This document shows positions 1 through 5,798 of a stretch of 5,865 nucleotides of DNA, one piece after another (position 1 is the stretch's first letter; each line of letters starts with the position of its first letter). This DNA is from Desulfovibrio sp. (GTDB lineage: Bacteria > Desulfobacterota > Desulfovibrionia > Desulfovibrionales > Desulfovibrionaceae), in the NCBI GenBank assembly GCA_003525525.1, contig DQED01000108.1, positions 1 to 5,865 on the forward strand, given 5' to 3'. The position numbers and the translations under genes were made by a program. The notes under the pieces are model-generated. The model saw only the letters and a program-made list of their open reading frames with translations. It did not search any database and was not told the origin of the DNA.

Positions 1-159
1 GCCCCTGCAGGGTTCGAGGCGCTGCTCGCGCAGTTTGACCACGCGCACGGGCGCGCCCGCGGCGGCCAGGGCTTCGGCAAAGGCGAGGCCGGCCGTGTCC
101 GAGTTGCCGCCGGCCCGGGGACCGCACAAAAAAACGGCGGCCTCTCCTGCCGGCGTCAC
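1..159 (-). CDS. NADPH-dependent FMN reductase / flavodoxin-family protein (N-terminal part, truncated by window edge)
   Basis: The 53 visible codons begin at a GTG at 159 and run off the left edge. After a short beta strand (AVFLCG, about residues 8-13) comes GPRAGGNSDT (13-22), which matches the phosphate-binding loop of the FMN reductase/iron-sulfur flavoprotein family (usual form GSPRxGGNS). An amphipathic helix, a second strand (VRVVKL, 38-43) and LEPCRG (48-53) follow. LEPCRG matches the conserved site where family members read 'I/L-x-P-C-x-G-C'. Such proteins bind FMN and reduce flavins, quinones or other acceptors with NAD(P)H in the cytoplasm; the substrate here cannot be told. The GTG overlaps the stop of the upstream hydrolase gene as GTGA, and GGAG lies 8 bases upstream, so the two genes are probably co-transcribed and translationally coupled. 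Whether an iron-sulfur cluster is present depends on cysteines beyond the edge. Confidence 0.8.
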   Translation of the reverse strand, partial: MTPAGEAAVFLCGPRAGGNSDTAGLAFAEALAAAGAPVRVVKLREQRLEPCRG

Positions 160-782
160 CGGGCGAACTCCGAAAAAAACGGGTTGTGGCGCATCTCGCC
201 GCCCACGGTCGTGGCCGGACCGTGGCCGCTGTAGACCACCGTATCCGGGGGCAGGGTGAAAATGGACTCGCGCACGGAATTGAGGAGCGCCTCGTAGTCG
301 CCGCCCTCGAAATCCGTGCGGCCGATGGAGCGGTAGAAAAGCAGGTCGCCGACGAAGACCACGCCGGCCTTGGGGAAATGAAACGAGAGGCTGCCCGGCG
401 AATGGCCGGGCGTGGCCAGGACGCGGCAGGGTTGCCCCAGAAGGAGCAGTTCGCCCGGCCCGAGCGGTTCCCACTCGAAGGGCGGCACGAGCGGCAGGCC
501 CATGAATCCCCCCTTGCCCAGCTCCGTATCCAGAAGCGGCGCGTCCGCGGCCCCGGCGAAGACCGTCGCGCCGAAGGTCCGGGCCAGTTCGCCGACGCCG
601 TAAAGATGGTCGCAGTGCAGGTGCGTGACGAGCACCGCTTCCAGGGAACAGCCTTTTTCCTTGAGAAAGCGCGCAACCGCCTCGGGCGGTCCTCCGACGT
701 CCACGGCAATGGCCGCATTGCCGACCGTGGCCACATAGCAATTGGTCTCCAGGGGACCAAGCGGAAACGTCCTGATGTCCAT
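156..782 (-). CDS. Metallo-beta-lactamase-fold hydrolase, glyoxalase II-like (YcbL/GloB type)
   Basis: A complete 208-residue cytoplasmic protein with no signal peptide, about the usual length for the short glyoxalase-II-like branch. The full metal-binding set is visible: THLHCDH (53-59, ligands H54, H56, D58, H59), TPGHSPGS (124-131, H127), VGDLLF (144-149, bridging D146) and SGHG (185-188, H187). The segment SIGRTDFEGGD (152-162) and the closing GPATT...HNPF (188-202) are typical of YcbL-like proteins, which hydrolyse thioesters such as S-lactoylglutathione in vitro. The natural substrate here is unknown; an organism lacking glutathione may use another thiol. The first ligand triad is HxHxDH, not the HxExD of flavodiiron proteins. 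The ATG at 782 has a strong GGGAGGT site, and the gene leads a two-gene unit with the flavin reductase. Family assignment is firm; the precise reaction is inferred. Confidence 0.93.
   Translation of the reverse strand: MDIRTFPLGPLETNCYVATVGNAAIAVDVGGPPEAVARFLKEKGCSLEAVLVTHLHCDHLYGVGELARTFGATVFAGAADAPLLDTELGKGGFMGLPLVPPFEWEPLGPGELLLLGQPCRVLATPGHSPGSLSFHFPKAGVVFVGDLLFYRSIGRTDFEGGDYEALLNSVRESIFTLPPDTVVYSGHGPATTVGGEMRHNPFFSEFAR
168..171 (-). promoter_or_regulatory. Ribosome binding site of the flavin reductase gene, inside the hydrolase gene
   Basis: On the minus strand GGAG lies 8 bases before the GTG at 159, within the last codons of the hydrolase gene (the Ser-Glu-Phe stretch). It supports GTG as the true start and supports coupled translation across the GTGA overlap. 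The downstream frame reads straight into a recognisable flavodoxin-fold loop, which agrees with this choice. Confidence 0.6.
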
Positions 783-981
783 GGCGCACCTCCCGTACGC
801 ATCGCCCCGGCCCGTCCCGGCCGCGCCCGAGCTTTGCCGTCTTGCCGATTTCCGGGAGACACCCGGGCAAGGGCATGCCGCAACAGGGGTGCCGCGTCCC
901 CTGCCCCGCTGTCAAGCCCTGGTGCCGGCCGCTTTCCGGCGCGCTTGTTTTCCCGCCGCGACGACGGTAGAGCAAAGCCCC
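783..981. other. Divergent intergenic region with two candidate hairpins
   Basis: These 199 bases separate the leftward hydrolase unit from the rightward GGDEF/TPR gene and must hold control signals for at least one of them. No convincing -35/-10 or -24/-12 promoter was found by eye. Two inverted repeats stand out. The first is CTTGC (841-845) with GCAAG (867-871), enclosing CCGGG (852-856) with CCCGG (862-866), with a 6-base one-sided bulge at 846-851. The second is CAGGGG (884-889) with CCCCTG (898-903) around an 8-base loop. A small palindrome GGCATGCC (872-879) sits between them. In sequence this GC-rich, such pairs also occur by chance. The plus-strand frame stays open through the whole region, but it lacks homology-like features. 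Confidence 0.45.
788..794 (-). promoter_or_regulatory. Strong Shine-Dalgarno site of the metallo-beta-lactamase-fold hydrolase
   Basis: The minus strand reads GGGAGGT ending 5 bases before the ATG at 782. This near-perfect anti-16S match fixes the start of the hydrolase gene. It also shows that the plus-strand frame open across this region is not coding here. Confidence 0.8.
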
Positions 982-3414
982 ATGCAGCCATCATCCGCGC
1001 CAGCCGTCGCTGCGGGCTCCCCGCTCGCCCAAAGCGACCTCATCGCCTGCGAACAGTTCCTGCGGGACGTTTTTTCCCGGTTCCTCACCTTCAAGACGCA
1101 CAGCCTCTATTTTCCCCGCGCCGGCGACGACCCCGCGGCCGAAGGCTTCGGCCCGGATTTTTCCCTGGCGGCGCATCTTTCTGCCGAGCGCAAGGTGCTC
1201 ATTCCGCTTTGCGCCGACGGCCGCCTGCTCGGGGTGTTCATCGCCCGGGGGGCGAGCCTTGGCGCGCCGCGCACCTTGCTCCCCCTTTTGCCGCGCATCG
1301 CGGCCATGGCCCTGCGCGAGGCGAGCCTGGCCAAGGCGTTGGCCACGGACGCGCTCACGGGCCTGGCCACGGGCGAGACGCTTCTCGCCAACATGGCCGG
1401 CGAAATCGAGCGCGTCCAGGAGCGCATCCTGCCGGGCTCGGGCGGCCTTGCCGATCCCGGGCTTTCCGGGCCGCGCGGCGGCTTCGGGCTGGTTGCGCTC
1501 GACCTCGACTTCTTCAGCCGGGTGGCCGCGCAGCACGGCTTTCTCGCGGCCGAGGCGACCCTTGCCGCCGTGGGCAGGCTCTTTGCGCGCCTGTGCCCGC
1601 AACAGGGGCTGGCGGCGCGGCTGCACGACGACCTGTTCGGCTTCTTCCTGCCCGGGGCCTCGGCCGCGCGCTGCCGGGAAACGGCCGAAACCTTCGTGCG
1701 CGAGCTGTCCCGCCTCACCTTTCCCGTGCCGGCCACGGGCGAATCCTTCAGCCTCACGGCCAGCGCCGGCGCGGCGGCCTATCCGCAGGACATGCGCGGC
1801 GGCCAGTTCGCGGCCCCGCCCGCCGAACAGGCGCGAGTGCTGTGGCGCAAGGCGAAAAAAGCCCTGGCCGTGGCCAAGGACCTCGGCCGCGACCAGGCCA
1901 TGGCCTGGAGCCGCATCCTGGCCGAGGGCGGGGTGGTGCTCGAAACGCTGCCCCTGTCGCGCCTGGCGGTGAGCCTCGGGCGCTTCGCCGAGGCCGAGGC
2001 CGGGCAGCGCTTCCTGGTCTGGTCGCCCAAAAACGAACGCCCGCGCGACATCCGCAAATCCGACGGCGAACGCGTGTCCGGCCGCTCGCCCACGACCATC
2101 AAGGGCGAGGTCGCGCTGCTGGAGGTGGGCGAGGACATGGCCTTCGCCGAGGTGCTCCAGCTCGCCGACCCGGATATGCCGCTCGAGCCCGGCGACCGGC
2201 TGCTGCTCGCCCCCGAGGCCGGCGACGCGACCGCCTCCGTCCCGGCCTGCGACGCCTCGCCCCGGCGCGACAAGGTCACGGGACTCTACGACCGCCGCGA
2301 TTTCCTGCGTCTGGCCGCGCAGGACCGGGAGAAGCGGCAGACATTTTCCATGGTGCTGGCGCTTATGCCCGACGCCTCCCGCGAACGCCGGCCCGAACGC
2401 CCGGCCGAGGCGGACCTGGCCGAAACCGTCGCGGTCTGCCGCGCGCACTTCGGCCAGGACGCGCTGGGCGGGCGCTTCAGCTCCGCAAAGATCGTCTTCT
2501 ACCTGCCCGGACGCGAGCCGGAAAGCCTGCGCGAGGCTGCCGAGGCGTGCCTCGCCGCCCTGACCGAGCGCCTGGGCAAGGCCGCCGTCGGCATCGCCGG
2601 CTATCCGTGCCTGGACTATTCCCGCGCCGACGTGGCGGACAACTGCCGCAAGGCGCTGGACCACGCGCTGCTTCTGCCGGAAGGCCCCAGGCTCGCCGTG
2701 TTCGATTCCCTGTCGCTCACCGTCAGCGGCGATAGGCTCTTCGCCATGGGCGACGTGTACGCGGCCATGGAGGAGTTCAAGCAGGCGCTGCTCGCCGACG
2801 AGGGCAACATCCTGGCGCGCAATTCGCTCGGCATCTGCCTGGCCCGGCTCGGCCGCCTGGAGGCGGCGCGCGCGGAATTCACGCGGGTCATCGGCCGCGA
2901 CGCGAAAAACACCATGGCCCTTTACAACCTCGGCTGCGTCTGCCGGCGGCTTTCGGAAGCCAAGGCGGCGCGCACGGCCTTCCAGAAATGCCTGCGCGCC
3001 GACCCGCAGCACGTCTTCAGCCTGCTGCGCCTGGGACGCATGGCCGAGGAGGACCGGCGCTTCGAGACGGCGCGCAAGTACTACCGCCGTGCCATGGAGA
3101 CGCAAAACGGCCCGGCCCTGACCCTGCGCCACCTGGCGCGCCTGGCCTTCGCCCAGGGCAGGCTCGAGGAGGCGCGCGAGCACCTGCACCAGGCCCTGCT
3201 GCACGACCCCAAGGACGCCTTCTCCCTGCACCTCATGGCCCGGCTCTACCTGGAAGAGGGGCAGGATCCGGCCATCGCCGAGGCCATGGCCCGCCAGGCC
3301 GCCGCCCTGCGCCCGGACCGTCCCGAATTCTGGCGCGAACTGTCCCGGGCGCTTGCCGCCCAGGGCAAGGACGACGCGGCCCGCGAAGCCCTTGCCAGGG
3401 CCGAAGGAGTGTGA
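982..3414 (+). CDS. Multidomain regulator or scaffold: GAF-like, degenerate GGDEF, beta-rich domain, second degenerate GGDEF, TPR array
   Basis: An 810-residue protein from the ATG at 982, with no signal peptide or membrane segment. The Shine-Dalgarno site is poor. An in-frame GTG at 922 is an alternative start, and the frame is open back to 742 inside the antisense hydrolase gene. Residues 20-115 look GAF-like. The first GGDEF-type domain (123-309) opens with DALTGLAT and keeps LDLDFF (173-178), but has HDDLF (215-219) where GGDEF belongs. Residues 319-410 form a beta-rich domain. The second GGDEF-type domain (430 to about 575) opens with DKVTGLYDRRDFL but has SSAKI (500-504) at the signature. 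About seven TPRs follow (582-609, then 34-residue units from 610, the last partial). Loss of both signatures argues against c-di-GMP synthesis and no RxxD inhibitory site is seen, so nucleotide sensing or protein scaffolding is likelier. The partner is unknown. Confidence 0.88.
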   Translation: MQPSSAPAVAAGSPLAQSDLIACEQFLRDVFSRFLTFKTHSLYFPRAGDDPAAEGFGPDFSLAAHLSAERKVLIPLCADGRLLGVFIARGASLGAPRTLLPLLPRIAAMALREASLAKALATDALTGLATGETLLANMAGEIERVQERILPGSGGLADPGLSGPRGGFGLVALDLDFFSRVAAQHGFLAAEATLAAVGRLFARLCPQQGLAARLHDDLFGFFLPGASAARCRETAETFVRELSRLTFPVPATGESFSLTASAGAAAYPQDMRGGQFAAPPAEQARVLWRKAKKALAVAKDLGRDQAMAWSRILAEGGVVLETLPLSRLAVSLGRFAEAEAGQRFLVWSPKNERPRDIRKSDGERVSGRSPTTIKGEVALLEVGEDMAFAEVLQLADPDMPLEPGDRLLLAPEAGDATASVPACDASPRRDKVTGLYDRRDFLRLAAQDREKRQTFSMVLALMPDASRERRPERPAEADLAETVAVCRAHFGQDALGGRFSSAKIVFYLPGREPESLREAAEACLAALTERLGKAAVGIAGYPCLDYSRADVADNCRKALDHALLLPEGPRLAVFDSLSLTVSGDRLFAMGDVYAAMEEFKQALLADEGNILARNSLGICLARLGRLEAARAEFTRVIGRDAKNTMALYNLGCVCRRLSEAKAARTAFQKCLRADPQHVFSLLRLGRMAEEDRRFETARKYYRRAMETQNGPALTLRHLARLAFAQGRLEEAREHLHQALLHDPKDAFSLHLMARLYLEEGQDPAIAEAMARQAAALRPDRPEFWRELSRALAAQGKDDAAREALARAEGV

Positions 3415-3415
3415 A

Positions 3416-3433
3416 GCGGCGGACAATCGCCGC
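3416..3433 (+). other. Short GC-rich hairpin just after the GGDEF/TPR gene
   Basis: GCGGCG (3416-3421) pairs with CGCCGC (3428-3433) around a 6-base loop, starting 2 bases after the stop codon. It could act as a weak or factor-assisted terminator or an mRNA 3' stabiliser. It is followed by CATATTT rather than a run of T, so it is not a convincing intrinsic terminator. Read-through into the acyltransferase gene remains possible. Confidence 0.3.
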
Positions 3434-3552
3434 CATATTTGAACTAGACCTGGAGGAAGAAGTCTTTTAAGCAGGATACATCGTTACGTCGGTGCGCATC
3501 TTCCCGACGAGATTTCCCACAATGCAACCATGCAAGGGATGCAGCCGACATC

Positions 3553-4566
3553 GTGCGATATTATTCCATTCAGTTTTTGCGCCTCGTTTTCATGGCCATG
3601 GTTCTTTACCTGCATATGCGGGCCTACCTGATCATCTACGGACAACCGGACGGTACGGTCTTTCATTTCATCCCATCCGCCTTCCTGGCCGCGGCACTGC
3701 CTTTTTTCAGCATTTCCGGCTTCATCATGGCCTTTCTCATCGACATCGGCTACCGCCGTTTCCTGTCCCGCCGCCTGTTGCGCATCTACCCGACCTATTT
3801 CTGCGGCGTGGCCATCGCCCTGGTCGTCAGCTATCTCGTCTGGCACAAGCCGCCGCCCGCCAACCTGTTCGCCGCGGCCTCCCTGCTGCCCCTCGGGCCG
3901 GTGGACCTGCCCCTGCACGTCGAATGGACGCTCATTTACGAAATCGCCTATTACATCGTCATCGCTCCGTTCACACTGTCGAAGCTCCGCCGCTATTTCG
4001 TGCCGTTCCTGTTCGCATGGGCGGCGGCGATCTTTTTCGCCTACTATGTCCTCGGCATGCAGGACGCCTACATCTTCACCACCTGGCGCACCGTGTTGCT
4101 TTCCGGCTTCAACCTCTATTTCATCACCGGCGCGCTGGTCTATTACCTCCAGAAGAAGATGCCCGACTGGCACTGGAGCCTCTCCGTCGCCATCATCTGC
4201 GCGTGTTCGGCCTACTGCGTGCTGAGCTCCTGGGACCGCCCGACGGGGCTGATCAAGGACATGCGCGAAATCCTGCCCTGGAGCCTGTGCACCGCGGCGA
4301 GCCTCTATGCCGTGGTCAAGCTCGAGGACAAGTGGCGGCATCCGCTCGTCGAAGCCGTCTCCAACTTCGGCGACTACGCCTACGCCTACTACCTCATCCA
4401 CGCCGTCATCCTGTCGGCCTTCTTCTCCATGGCGGTCTACAGTTTCGGCTGGCCCCTCAACAACGTCACGGCATTCGCGGGCCTGTCCGCGGTGGCCGTG
4501 TTCGGCTACCTGTTCGGCCGGCTGGACATGACCCTGCACAACTTCTTCAAAAAAAGGCTGCGTTAG
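3553..4566 (+). CDS. Acyltransferase family 3 integral membrane protein (probable O-acyl/O-acetyl transfer to a glycan)
   Basis: A 337-residue polytopic protein with about nine or ten hydrophobic segments (roughly 9-29, 43-62, 80-97, 127-143, 148-168, 178-199, 209-226, 240-256, 276-296, 303-321). Family marks are clear. YSIQFLR at the N-terminus gives the R-x10-H motif exactly (R10, H21). SGF (55-57) is followed by the basic loop RRFLSRRLLRIYP (68-80). EWTLIYE (124-130) and YYLIH (279-283) complete the pattern. In the family these proteins take acyl groups, usually acetyl from acetyl-CoA, across the inner membrane for glycan modification. The GTG at 3553 is the only plausible start: the frame is closed by TAG at 3445 and holds no other ATG or GTG, and it places the YSIQFLR motif where the family has it. 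AAGGGA is 13 bases upstream, a weak site. The stop lies 2 bases before the SGNH gene. Target glycan unknown. Confidence 0.92.
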   Translation: MRYYSIQFLRLVFMAMVLYLHMRAYLIIYGQPDGTVFHFIPSAFLAAALPFFSISGFIMAFLIDIGYRRFLSRRLLRIYPTYFCGVAIALVVSYLVWHKPPPANLFAAASLLPLGPVDLPLHVEWTLIYEIAYYIVIAPFTLSKLRRYFVPFLFAWAAAIFFAYYVLGMQDAYIFTTWRTVLLSGFNLYFITGALVYYLQKKMPDWHWSLSVAIICACSAYCVLSSWDRPTGLIKDMREILPWSLCTAASLYAVVKLEDKWRHPLVEAVSNFGDYAYAYYLIHAVILSAFFSMAVYSFGWPLNNVTAFAGLSAVAVFGYLFGRLDMTLHNFFKKRLR

Positions 4567-4568
4567 GC

Positions 4569-5693
4569 ATGCGCCGCGCCCTGTCCGCCAAGACCGCCGG
4601 GAGTCGGGGGCTGCCGCTGCGCCTCGTGCCCGCCCTCCTGTTCCTGCTGCTTGCGGCCCTGCCCGCAGCGGCCGGGGCGCAGTCGTCGGATTTTCCACCC
4701 GACCGCATCTTTGAGCAGATCCAAGCCAATCGCGACGCCTACGATCGGGCGGTCTTCATCTTCGGCGACTCCGTTTCCATGATGTGCACCCTGGAGACCA
4801 TCGATTTCTCGGCCCTGCAGGCCAAGCTCGACGACACCGAGTACATGGTGTCGGCCATGGCCGACATGATGCGCCAGGCCAACGATCCGGGCGAAAAGAC
4901 CAAGGATCCGCTGTGGTGCATGCACTCCCTGGCTTCGGTCCTCAACGTCCTGTTCGCGGACTCGGGGCTCCAGACGTCGCAAAACCACGGCCTGACCATC
5001 CCCTCGGCCAGGCTCGTCGCCGCGTACGCCGGGGCGCTCGGCATGCCGCAACCGGCGGAAGTCGCGGCCAGGGCACGGGAGATCGCCGGCCTCATCGACG
5101 CGGGCGTGATCCGCGACGGCGACGTGGTGATCCTGGAGGACGCGGGCTACAACGGGCAGGATCCCGACGCCTACGAGGAGGACTGGCTGACGCTCGGCCG
5201 GGCCGTGCTGCCGCAAGCCGCCGTGACCCTGGTGCTCTACGACATGTTCGACGACATCCCGGAAGCGCCGGTCATGGGCATCCCGCCGGACGGCTTCCGC
5301 TACGAGGCCCCCTTCCCGAGCCCCAAGACCGGCGGCATGCGCAGCCACAACCAGGCCCTGCGCGACGCCGCCGCGACGCTCGCCAAGGATCCGGGCAACA
5401 AGGGCAAGCTCGTCTTCCTCGACATGCGCCGGCGCATGGACGCCTTCCGCGCCGCGCTCAAGGCGCGATACGGCGTGGCCGCCCTGACCCCGGAAGGCAT
5501 CCACCCCAACATCTGGGGCGTGGGCTTCCTGGCCCGGGAGCTGCTGCGCGGCGCGGGACTTGCGCCGCTTGTCGCCAATCCCGACCCCTACCTCGACCTG
5601 CTCACGGCCAACGCCTCGCGCCTGTCGCTGACCGGCAAATCTCTCGACGCCGACACGACGCGGGCGTTCATCCGGACCTGGCTTGCGCCGTGA
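4569..5693 (+). CDS. Exported SGNH/GDSL-family hydrolase or acetyltransferase
   Basis: A 374-residue protein beginning 2 bases after the acyltransferase stop. Residues 1-37 form a signal peptide: basic start, hydrophobic run LVPALLFLLLAALP (19-32) and an AGA|QS cleavage site (A37/Q38). The frame is open further upstream, but the signal peptide fixes the ATG at 4569. The nucleophile block is IFGDSVS (64-70, S68). A likely oxyanion block is EDAGYNG (190-196, N195). The C-terminal block is EGIHPN (309-314, H312) with Glu at the position usually held by Asp. The mature part has only two cysteines, C73 and C117, which could form a periplasmic disulfide. SGNH enzymes hydrolyse or transfer ester-linked acyl groups. 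Pairing with an acyltransferase-3 protein suggests periplasmic transfer of acetyl to a polysaccharide or cell-wall glycan, as in fused OafB/OatA proteins. Deacetylation is the alternative. Confidence 0.85.
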   Translation: MRRALSAKTAGSRGLPLRLVPALLFLLLAALPAAAGAQSSDFPPDRIFEQIQANRDAYDRAVFIFGDSVSMMCTLETIDFSALQAKLDDTEYMVSAMADMMRQANDPGEKTKDPLWCMHSLASVLNVLFADSGLQTSQNHGLTIPSARLVAAYAGALGMPQPAEVAARAREIAGLIDAGVIRDGDVVILEDAGYNGQDPDAYEEDWLTLGRAVLPQAAVTLVLYDMFDDIPEAPVMGIPPDGFRYEAPFPSPKTGGMRSHNQALRDAAATLAKDPGNKGKLVFLDMRRRMDAFRAALKARYGVAALTPEGIHPNIWGVGFLARELLRGAGLAPLVANPDPYLDLLTANASRLSLTGKSLDADTTRAFIRTWLAP

Positions 5694-5717
5694 CGCGCTT
5701 TTCGCGCCGCGCCACGC

Positions 5718-5760
5718 AAAAGGCCGCGACCGGGAACATCCCGATCGCGGCCTCGTTTTT
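5718..5760 (+). terminator. Intrinsic terminator after the SGNH gene, probably bidirectional
   Basis: AGGCCGCGA (5721-5729) pairs perfectly with TCGCGGCCT (5745-5753). A C/A mismatch separates this from an inner helix CGGG/CCCG (5731-5734 with 5740-5743) around the loop AACAT. Five T follow at 5756-5760. Four A at 5718-5721 precede the stem, giving a short T run on the opposite strand, so it could also stop transcription arriving from the right. It lies 24 bases past the SGNH stop and 38 bases from the stop of the possible convergent gene. Confidence 0.9.
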
Positions 5761-5798
5761 GGCCGCCGCGTCAGGCAGCGCCCGACGCGGACACGGAC

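Noticed and set aside
156..782. The hydrolase plus flavin reductase as a split flavodiiron (oxygen/NO reductase) system
   Set aside because: The hydrolase has the HxHxDH thiolesterase triad rather than the HxExD of flavodiiron proteins, and it lacks their length. The partner looks like an FMN reductase, not a flavodoxin domain of that family.
918..935. A sigma-54 type -24/-12 promoter before the GGDEF/TPR gene
   Set aside because: GG at 921-922 has GC only 8 bases downstream instead of the required 10, so the spacing rule fails.
742..981. N-terminal extension of the GGDEF/TPR protein back to 742
   Set aside because: It would overlap the hydrolase's start and strong ribosome binding site. 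The added residues are Pro/Arg-rich and look like translated non-coding DNA.
186..2735. A long plus-strand frame crossing the hydrolase gene and the GGDEF/TPR gene
   Set aside because: It overlaps two genes with firm domain evidence, and its product is Arg/Pro/Gly-rich with no recognisable motif.
991..3426. An open frame of over 800 codons on the minus strand opposite the GGDEF/TPR gene
   Set aside because: It reads as low-complexity Gly/Ala/Arg/Gln-rich protein without domains, as expected opposite a GC-rich gene. The plus strand carries clear TPR and GGDEF-type motifs.
3435..3485. A sigma-70 promoter in the spacer before the acyltransferase gene (TTGAAC at 3439, GATACA at 3475)
   Set aside because: The two elements are not at a workable spacing for each other, and the -10 match is only 3 of 6. 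The region is AT-richer, but no element pair can be defended.
3492..4568. Upstream extension of the SGNH frame
   Set aside because: It runs through the acyltransferase gene in another frame and reads as Arg/His/Pro-rich sequence. The ATG at 4569 is followed directly by a signal peptide.
3484..4698. A 404-codon minus-strand frame opposite the acyltransferase
   Set aside because: The plus strand encodes an unmistakable membrane acyltransferase. The opposite frame is charged, low in complexity and has no domain.
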